A stretch of 5,449 nucleotides of DNA, taken from the NCBI GenBank assembly GCA_020054965.1, contig JAIMZO010000117.1, forward strand, positions 1 through 5,449, read 5' to 3'. The notes beneath the pieces are model-generated. The model had not been told where the DNA came from, searched no databases, and was given only the letters and a program-made list of their open reading frames with translations. The first letter of the stretch is position 1. The number at the start of each line of letters is the position of its first letter. This DNA is from Spirochaeta sp. Its GTDB lineage: Bacteria; Spirochaetota; Spirochaetia; Sphaerochaetales; Sphaerochaetaceae. Both the position numbers and the translations under genes were made by a program. Below are positions 1-4,186 of this stretch, piece by piece.

Positions 1-4
1 ACTA

Positions 5-550
5 TCAACGCTCTTTCTGGGGAACCAGGAAGAGTTGTTCCATATCATACCCCTGTGCCACGGCAATAGCTTTCATGGTATCAAGCGTATCATCACTCAC
101 CACCGGGGTACGTGAAAGGAACCACAAGAAATCACGGTCATCACTGCCGACAAGTGCCCACTGGTATTCCTCATCCAACCCAAAGACAAGATAATCAGAG
201 GGGAAAAGCCCGAAGAATCTCACTTTCAAGCGACCAGGAAAATGCTCATCAGGTCTCCAAGCGATTGCCTTGACCGATGTTACTTTTCCTTCCAGATCTC
301 CCTTGATACCACTATTGACCACTTGGATCCTTCCATCATCCCTAAGGGAATAGTCGGCTTTTGCCCCCACCAGATTCTTTTCAAAACGGTGCTGGTATCG
401 AGCAATCTCATACCAAGAACCGAGATAGCGATCGAGGTCAAGGGAATCAACGGTATCCAAAGGAGGATACTCTCTCGTAGTAGCACAGGAAGAGAGCATC
501 ACGAGCATAGCAAGCATAGCACCTAGGGAAAGCAAGCCTTTCCGTTTCAT
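5..550 (-). CDS. blc: Bacterial lipocalin (Blc-type outer-membrane lipoprotein)
   Basis: Blc-family lipocalins are small eight-stranded beta-barrel lipoproteins, usually outer-membrane anchored, that bind fatty acids or lysophospholipids and are linked to envelope stress. From the ATG at 550 the product has 181 residues, normal for the family. It shows a basic N-terminus (MKRKG), a hydrophobic segment, a lipobox LSSC with lipidated Cys22, and Ala at +2, which does not signal inner-membrane retention in the enterobacterial rule. The lipocalin GxW motif (LGSWYEIAR) lies at about residues 43-51, followed by Blc hallmarks: YSLRDDG, VRFFGLF, an LDEEYQWALVG block and DRDFLWFLSRTP. An in-frame ATG at 577 would add nine polar residues before the signal peptide. 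I prefer 550 because GGAAGG (558-563) sits 7 nt upstream of it and because a signal peptide should begin with the Lys/Arg cluster. It is last in the gpx-ohrR-blc operon, 4 nt after the ohrR stop. The assignment is secure; the bound ligand is not known. Confidence 0.93.
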   Translation of the reverse strand: MKRKGLLSLGAMLAMLVMLSSCATTREYPPLDTVDSLDLDRYLGSWYEIARYQHRFEKNLVGAKADYSLRDDGRIQVVNSGIKGDLEGKVTSVKAIAWRPDEHFPGRLKVRFFGLFPSDYLVFGLDEEYQWALVGSDDRDFLWFLSRTPVVSDDTLDTMKAIAVAQGYDMEQLFLVPQKER

Positions 551-554
551 TCCA

Positions 555-1028
555 TTACCTTCCTTGTTCCCGCTCATTACGGGATTCTTTCAACTGAGTG
601 AGAGTCTCATCAAGCATCTCTTTCAATGCCTGATACTTTCTTCCCTGTTCACTCTTGTCGTTTGAGAGCAAGCAGGCGGCAATATGTTCAGGGACAGAGA
701 TAGCTTTCTGCTCCAGTTCCCTTCCTTTCTCCGTAAGGTGGACCATTACGGTCCGCTCATCACTGGGAAGTCTATGTCTCTCGATCATACCGGATGTTTC
801 CAGCCTCTTCAGTAGTGGACTCATCGTCCCGGTATCCAGGCTGAGTGCAGTGCAGAGTTCCCCTACTGTACCCTCTTCATGTTCCCAGAGGTAGAGCATG
901 GTGATGTACTGGGCATAGGTCAGTCCCAAGTGATTGAGCAGTGGTCGGTAAGCGGCCATCAGTTCCCGTTCCACGGCATAGAACCGAAAACAGAGTTGGT
1001 TTGAAAGCAACAGTTGTGGATAGGCCAT
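555..1028 (-). CDS. ohrR: OhrR-type MarR-family organic-hydroperoxide repressor
   Basis: OhrR proteins are dimeric winged-helix repressors that leave DNA when a reactive Cys is oxidised by organic hydroperoxides or hypochlorite. The 157-residue product has the family N-terminus NQLCFRFY with sensor Cys13. Tyr17 and Tyr27 match the two tyrosines that hydrogen-bond the sensor Cys in Bacillus OhrR (Cys15, Tyr19, Tyr29). The blocks LGLTYAQYITMLYLWE, LDTGTMSPLLKRLE (recognition helix) and DERTVMVHLTEKG (wing) follow at about residues 35-102. Cys119 sits just after a VPE motif, close to where 2-Cys OhrRs such as that of Xanthomonas carry their resolving Cys (C22 and C127), so a disulphide mechanism is plausible. 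Cys59 is a further cysteine. The start is ATG 1028 rather than the TTG one codon upstream: GGAGG ends 7 nt before it, and it overlaps the gpx TGA by one base (TGATG), which implies translational coupling. It probably autoregulates the operon. Confidence 0.93.
   Translation of the reverse strand: MAYPQLLLSNQLCFRFYAVERELMAAYRPLLNHLGLTYAQYITMLYLWEHEEGTVGELCTALSLDTGTMSPLLKRLETSGMIERHRLPSDERTVMVHLTEKGRELEQKAISVPEHIAACLLSNDKSEQGRKYQALKEMLDETLTQLKESRNEREQGR
558..563 (-). promoter_or_regulatory. Ribosome binding site that sets the blc start
   Basis: On the minus strand GGAAGG lies 7 nt before the ATG at 550 and inside the last codons of ohrR. The alternative upstream ATG at 577 would place this site within the coding sequence, so the site favours the shorter lipocalin. 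Confidence 0.7.
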
Positions 1029-1504
1029 CAAAGCACCTCCTCAAGCTTCGGGATAATGGAAAGGGGGGAATCTTTTGGTGCGTAACGATGTACCGTTACC
1101 CCATCCTTCTCCACCAGGAATTTGGTAAAATTCCATTTAACCGTCCCTCCAAGGGCTCCTGGAGCTTGCTTTTTCAGCCAAGTAAAGAGAGGATGAGCTT
1201 CCTTTCCATTCACCTTCACCTTACTCATGAGAGGAAAGGTCACCCCATAGTTGGTTGAGCAGAATTCCTTGATATCTGCATCACTACCCGGTTCTTGGTG
1301 TGCAAATTGGTCACAAGGAAACCCGATCACTACCAGTGACCGGTCCTTGTACTGCTGATGCAGTTTCTCGAGTTCCTCATACTGAGGGGTAAACCCACAC
1401 TTGCTTGCGGTGTTCACAACCAGCAGGGTCTTCCCCTTCAGGGAGGCAAAGTCCAACTTACTCTGATCATTCTTCACGGCTTTGAAATCGTATACTGTAG
1501 CCAT
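1028..1504 (-). CDS. gpx: Glutathione peroxidase family, thioredoxin-type (2-Cys) peroxidase
   Basis: This enzyme reduces hydroperoxides, including lipid hydroperoxides, in the cytoplasm. Its 158 residues match the monomeric bacterial BtuE/BsaA type. The peroxidatic Cys36 is in NTASKCGFTPQY, Gln70 is in the FPCDQFAHQEPG block, and Trp124-Asn125 are in VKWNFTKFLV, giving the full Cys-Gln-Trp-Asn tetrad. Cys82 (FCSTNYGVTF) lies 46 residues after Cys36, close to the 48-residue spacing of peroxidatic and resolving Cys in plant thioredoxin-dependent GPx. The electron donor is therefore probably thioredoxin rather than glutathione. Cys64 is the conserved third Cys; the usual Asn after it is Asp65 here. 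The ATG at 1504 follows AGGAG with a 10-nt gap. It is the first gene of the gpx-ohrR-blc operon and has its own strong promoter just upstream. Confidence 0.96.
   Translation of the reverse strand: MATVYDFKAVKNDQSKLDFASLKGKTLLVVNTASKCGFTPQYEELEKLHQQYKDRSLVVIGFPCDQFAHQEPGSDADIKEFCSTNYGVTFPLMSKVKVNGKEAHPLFTWLKKQAPGALGGTVKWNFTKFLVEKDGVTVHRYAPKDSPLSIIPKLEEVL
1036..1042 (-). promoter_or_regulatory. Ribosome binding site of ohrR within the gpx 3' end
   Basis: GAGGAGG on the minus strand encodes the Glu-Glu of the gpx C-terminus (LEEVL) and lies 7 nt from the ohrR ATG at 1028. It fixes that ATG, not the adjacent TTG, as the start and supports stop-start coupling. Confidence 0.8.
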
Positions 1505-1521
1505 AGGCTTGTTTCTCCTAA

Positions 1522-1541
1522 TTAAGTTGGGTACAATATAA
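1522..1541 (-). promoter_or_regulatory. Candidate OhrR operator over the gpx -10 and start region
   Basis: TTATATTG-TACC-CAACTTAA on the minus strand is an imperfect inverted repeat (6 of 8 arm positions pair) covering the -10 box and predicted start. It is AT-rich and includes the ATTGTA half-site seen in Bacillus OhrR boxes. Its position suits repression by polymerase exclusion. Assignment to OhrR is inference from adjacency. Confidence 0.45.
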
Positions 1542-1563
1542 CAGAAGCCTATACAAATGTCAA
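1535..1563 (-). promoter_or_regulatory. Sigma70-like promoter of gpx-ohrR-blc
   Basis: On the minus strand a perfect -35 TTGACA (1558-1563) and a -10 TATATT (1535-1540, 5 of 6) are separated by exactly 17 nt. Transcription should start near 1528, about 24 nt before the gpx ATG. The -35 hexamer contains the TGA stop of the upstream reductase gene (1560-1562), so readthrough from that gene would enter the operon. Confidence 0.82.
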
Positions 1564-2585
1564 TTATTGCTTGATCTTGCCCAAAGGTTTATATTTCCTT
1601 CCTTTGCAAAGGAATCAATCCGCTTAAGTTCCTCATCACTAAAGTCCAGGTTTTCAAGGGTTGCGACATTTTCCTTGATCTGTTCAGGAGTACTGGCACC
1701 AATAAGCACACTGGTGATCTCTTTGCGTCTCATGCACCAGGCAAGCGCCATCTGTGCGAGGCTTTGCCCACGCTCCTGCGCGATTGCATTAAGTGACCTG
1801 ATATTCTCAAGGTTTTCCTTGGTCAGCATCTGCTGACTAAGGGAACTGTCCTTTCTCGCAGCCCTGCTGTTCTCAGGAATTTCTCCCAAGTACTTGTCGG
1901 TCAGCATCCCTTGTGCAAGTGGAGAGAAACAGATGGCCCCTACTCCCAACTCATCCAGTGTGGAAAGCAATGAATCTTCCACCCAACGATTCAGCATTGA
2001 GTAAGATGGTTGATGAATCAAGAGCGGTACTCCCATATCCTTCAGGATTGCATGTGCCTCTCTCGTCTTTTCCGCTGAATAGGAAGAGATCCCAACATAC
2101 AGGCACTTACCCATCTTATATGCGGAAGCTAGAGCTCCCATGGTCTCTTCAAGCGGAGTATCAGGATCATATCGATGACTGTAGAAGATATCGACATACT
2201 CCAGACCCATTCTCTTCAGGGAAGCATCAAGACTGCTGAGGAGGTATTTCCTGCTCCCCCACTCCCCATAGGGACCCGGCCACATCAAATACCCAGCCTT
2301 GCTTGAAATGATGAGCTCGTCACGGTGAGAGCGAAAATCCTGGGCAAGCAACTTTCCGAAATTCAGCTCGGCAGACCCCGGAGGTGGCCCATAGTTATTT
2401 GCCAGGTCAAAGTGTGTGATGCCAAGATCAAATGCAGTATGCAGCATCTTTCTTGCATTGGAGAGGGACGTCTGGTCTCCGAAGTTATGCCAGAGACCCA
2501 AGGAGATGGCCGGTAACTGTAAACCGCTCTTCCCGCAGCGGTTGTATTTCATGGATTCGTATCGTTCTGGTTTCGGTGTATACAT
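1560..2585 (-). CDS. yghZ: Aldo-keto reductase, YghZ-type (L-glyceraldehyde 3-phosphate / methylglyoxal reductase)
   Basis: This family (AKR14) uses NADPH in the cytoplasm to reduce L-glyceraldehyde 3-phosphate, methylglyoxal and other aldehydes. The 341-residue product follows E. coli YghZ closely along its whole length: CGKSGLQLPAISLGLWHNFG near residues 17-36, FDLGITHFDLANNYGPPPGS at 52-71, the WPGPYG block, LKRMGLEYVDIFYSHR at 123-138, LLIHQPSYSMLNRWV at 188-202, SPLAQGMLT, and SVLIGAS near 292-298. The AKR tetrad is Asp60, Tyr65, Lys96 and His137. The ATG at 2585 follows GGAGG with a 5-nt gap, and the N-terminus aligns with YghZ (PERY), so the start is firm. The gene is divergent from the TspO-like gene and lies 55 nt upstream of gpx on the same strand with no obvious terminator between. 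Joint expression with the peroxide operon is therefore possible, and removal of lipid-derived aldehydes is an inferred role. Confidence 0.96.
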   Translation of the reverse strand: MYTPKPERYESMKYNRCGKSGLQLPAISLGLWHNFGDQTSLSNARKMLHTAFDLGITHFDLANNYGPPPGSAELNFGKLLAQDFRSHRDELIISSKAGYLMWPGPYGEWGSRKYLLSSLDASLKRMGLEYVDIFYSHRYDPDTPLEETMGALASAYKMGKCLYVGISSYSAEKTREAHAILKDMGVPLLIHQPSYSMLNRWVEDSLLSTLDELGVGAICFSPLAQGMLTDKYLGEIPENSRAARKDSSLSQQMLTKENLENIRSLNAIAQERGQSLAQMALAWCMRRKEITSVLIGASTPEQIKENVATLENLDFSDEELKRIDSFAKEGNINLWARSSNN

Positions 2586-2608
2586 ACACTCCTCCTCATT
2601 TACCTGTC

Positions 2609-2637
2609 AGTATAACCGAAATGGCTATAAATCTCCA
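2609..2637 (-). promoter_or_regulatory. Probable promoter of the aldo-keto reductase gene
   Basis: On the minus strand -35 TGGAGA (2632-2637, 4 of 6) and -10 TATACT (2609-2614, 5 of 6) are 17 nt apart. The predicted start near 2602 gives a short leader that still includes the GGAGG site. Confidence 0.6.
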
Positions 2638-2641
2638 TTTC
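2618..2641. promoter_or_regulatory. Dyad in the divergent promoter region (candidate operator)
   Basis: GAAATGG and CCATTTC form a perfect 7-bp inverted repeat with a 10-nt gap. The right arm overlaps the reductase -35 box, and the whole lies just outside the -35 of the rightward promoter. A second imperfect dyad, TATAACC-GAAAT-GGCTATA (2611-2629, 6 of 7 pairs), overlaps it. A regulator bound here could control both divergent genes; its identity is unknown. Confidence 0.4.
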
Positions 2642-2643
2642 TT

Positions 2644-2672
2644 TTGACGGATGCACTTCCTTGGCCTACACT
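2644..2672 (+). promoter_or_regulatory. Probable promoter of the TspO-related gene
   Basis: -35 TTGACG (2644-2649, 5 of 6), a 17-nt spacer, and -10 TACACT (2667-2672, 4 of 6). The start would be near 2679, before the AGGAGG at 2691-2696. Confidence 0.6.
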
Positions 2673-2701
2673 AATGGCAGATGATCCCTTAGGAGGCTTC
2701 C

Positions 2702-3463
2702 ATGAACAAGCGGTCAAAAGGTTTGGCTTTTCTTGTTGCATTCACTTATCTGGCAATGATTACGGTGAATGCATTGGCGAACATACTTCCCATTGGTGGC
2801 ATGGGTACCGGTGAAGTTTCTGATTCCTACCCCAATCTATTTGCGCCTGCAGGAATCACATTCTCCATCTGGGGAGTCATTTATGCATTGCTCGCCTTGC
2901 ATACATTCTACCAATTCAGGAAAGGAGATGAGAGCATTCAAATCATTTTCTCGGTCTCAAGCGTGATTAACATTGCATGGCTTTTCTCTTGGCATTATCA
3001 AAAAATCGGGCTTTCACTGCTCTTGATGCTGATGCTTCTTGTCTGTTTGATCAGGATCAATGACTTGATCGATCATGCATCCATGGATAGATATGCTTAT
3101 TGGGCTCTCTCGGTTCCCTTCTCTGTGTACCTTGGTTGGATAACGGTAGCAACCATTGCAAACGTAACCACCTTCCTTGTCTCCATCGGTTGGTCTGGTT
3201 GGGGCATAAGCGAGATGACATGGACAGCAATTGTTCTCGCGGTAGGCGTATTGATTGCTCTCTCCTGGGCATTCCGACGGCGTGATGCAGTGTACCTGCT
3301 TACCTTGATCTGGGCATACACCGGTATCCTGATAAAGCACACATCCAGGGAAGGATTCAATGGCAAATATCCCTTGATCCTTACAGTGACAGCAATTGCA
3401 ATTGCTGCGTTTGCCATCTCTTTCGGGGCATTTATCCTTCGTAGGAGGCAACCTGTTGCATGA
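2702..3463 (+). CDS. TspO/MBR-related tryptophan-rich integral membrane protein
   Basis: This 253-residue protein is almost entirely hydrophobic, with about eight predicted membrane segments (approximate residues 8-29, 47-71, 80-98, 102-119, 132-155, 172-190, 196-212, 225-246) and ten tryptophans. The signature stretch NALANILPIGGMGTGEVSDS, then the TspO-like helix-2 pattern APAGITFSIWGVIYALLAL, and later SVINIAWLFSWHY (compare the helix-3 LNxxW of TspO) recall the longer bacterial proteins annotated as tryptophan-rich sensory protein. Classical TspO has about 160 residues and five segments, so this is an extended relative. TspO proteins bind porphyrins and have been tied to oxidative stress; the ligand and role of this long form are unknown. 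The C-terminus ends in basic residues (RRRQPVA), fitting a cytoplasmic tail. AGGAGG lies 5 nt before the ATG. The gene stands alone, divergent from the reductase and followed by a probable terminator. Confidence 0.8.
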   Translation: MNKRSKGLAFLVAFTYLAMITVNALANILPIGGMGTGEVSDSYPNLFAPAGITFSIWGVIYALLALHTFYQFRKGDESIQIIFSVSSVINIAWLFSWHYQKIGLSLLLMLMLLVCLIRINDLIDHASMDRYAYWALSVPFSVYLGWITVATIANVTTFLVSIGWSGWGISEMTWTAIVLAVGVLIALSWAFRRRDAVYLLTLIWAYTGILIKHTSREGFNGKYPLILTVTAIAIAAFAISFGAFILRRRQPVA

Positions 3464-3544
3464 AACAGACCAGGAAAATCAGGGCCCTTCTGGTCGCGTT
3501 GCATTGGTTGTAAAGCCTGCACTACTGGCCCCTTTTCCTGTACC

Positions 3545-3582
3545 ACGGCATTTCTACATCATATCAGGAAAGCCGTTTTGTT
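3545..3582 (+). terminator. Probable intrinsic terminator after the TspO-related gene
   Basis: ACGGC(A)TTTC and GAAAGCCGT form a nine-pair stem with one bulged A and a 13-nt loop, followed directly by TTTTGTT. It lies about 80 nt after the stop codon. The stem is of moderate strength and the loop is longer than usual. Confidence 0.5.
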
Positions 3583-3609
3583 GACTCGTATCATCACTGA
3601 TGGTATCCA
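3581..3609 (+). promoter_or_regulatory. Weak promoter-like sequence before the remnant-EAL gene
   Basis: TTGACT (3581-3586, 5 of 6) and TATCCA (3604-3609, 3 of 6) are 17 nt apart, directly after the terminator T-tract. Transcription would begin near 3616, at the ribosome binding site, so either the leader is very short or the true start differs. Confidence 0.35.
3589..3605. promoter_or_regulatory. Palindrome between -35 and -10 (candidate operator)
   Basis: TATCATCA-C-TGATGGTA is a 17-bp near-perfect palindrome (7 of 8 pairs, inner five perfect). It occupies the spacer of the promoter-like sequence, the usual place for a repressor or MerR-type site. The binding protein is unknown. Confidence 0.35.
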
Positions 3610-3617
3610 TAACCAAT

Positions 3618-3624
3618 GAGGAGG
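3618..3624 (+). promoter_or_regulatory. Ribosome binding site supporting a GTG start
   Basis: GAGGAGG ends 4 nt before GTG 3629. No ATG suits it: the first in-frame ATG (codon 19) falls inside the membrane segment. GTG is therefore the most likely start of the remnant-EAL gene, although the spacing is short. Confidence 0.65.
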
Positions 3625-3628
3625 AAGT

Positions 3629-4186
3629 GTGCAAGGCTCATTCCTGAAGAAGAGGGGTGGCTTATCTAAGCGCTTTGTCATCATGCCGATTATTCTCATC
3701 CTGGTACTTTGTTTTGCCGCTGGCCTGAACAAGATCTCCATTGCGAGGCAATTTTACTTCCAGGAAAAAGTCAAGGAAGCTTCCCTGCTTGCAAGAGGCT
3801 ATGAGAAGGCCATCGTCATTGAGGCGGAATACCAGCTGGACCAACAGCTGCGCCAGCTTGGAGATCGCATATCCATCGATACCCTCGGGTCAGGGTTTTC
3901 TTTCCTCTCCCGATTGGGTTCACTGGAAATCGACATACGGAAACGGGACAGACTGTTTGGCATGTCCCTCTCAGAACCATCGGAACGTAATCTTGTCTCT
4001 GACGTTATCTCCATGGCCCATCATCCCGGGAAGAAAGTCGCAACCGAGGGAGTGGAAACAACAGAACGGGAACAGTGGCTTGAGGATGCACCAGGTGGTT
4101 TGCTCCAAGGCTATCTTTTTAATAGGCCACTATCAGCTTCTGATGCAATTCTCCCTCTGGAACAGGAGAAGCCCCATCATGCATAA
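3629..4186 (+). CDS. Membrane-anchored partial, probably inactive EAL-domain protein
   Basis: The 185-residue product has a basic N-terminus, one membrane segment (about 16-33), a short stub (34-65, QEKVKEASLLARGYEK) resembling the start of a periplasmic sensor domain, and then the C-terminal half of an EAL phosphodiesterase domain (about 66-172). EAL domains hydrolyse cyclic di-GMP and usually span about 240 residues. Seen here are IDTLGSGFSFLSRL in place of IDDFGTG (Asp84 kept, second metal Asp changed to Thr85), KRDRLF (Lys105), ATEGVET (Glu140) and LLQGYLFNRPL (Gln160). The EAL motif and the first half of the barrel are absent, so catalysis is not expected. The frame is open with no stop. 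I infer an in-frame deletion of a larger sensor-(GGDEF)-EAL protein, or a remnant kept as a non-catalytic partner. Its end overlaps the next gene by 8 nt, which suggests co-translation. It could also be a decaying pseudogene. Confidence 0.75.
   Translation: MQGSFLKKRGGLSKRFVIMPIILILVLCFAAGLNKISIARQFYFQEKVKEASLLARGYEKAIVIEAEYQLDQQLRQLGDRISIDTLGSGFSFLSRLGSLEIDIRKRDRLFGMSLSEPSERNLVSDVISMAHHPGKKVATEGVETTEREQWLEDAPGGLLQGYLFNRPLSASDAILPLEQEKPHHA

Noticed and set aside
941..1258. Plus-strand open frame opposite ohrR and gpx
   Set aside because: It lies antisense to two strongly recognised genes, shows no family motif and has no ribosome binding site of note.
2416..2814. Plus-strand open frame spanning the divergent promoter region
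   Set aside because: It runs antisense to the reductase 5' end and out of frame into the TspO-related gene; its composition is not protein-like.
3468..3495. GACCAG-N16-CTGGTC inverted repeat just after the TspO-related gene
   Set aside because: The stem is 6 bp with a long loop and there is no T-tract, so it is weaker than the hairpin at 3545-3582 as a terminator.
3471..3540. CAGGAAAA / TTTTCCTG inverted repeat
   Set aside because: The arms are 54 nt apart with no T-tract and low complexity; probably chance.
3014..3546. Minus-strand open frames opposite the TspO-related gene
   Set aside because: They are shadows of a hydrophobic gene: rich in Cys, Arg and Gln, with no recognisable domain.
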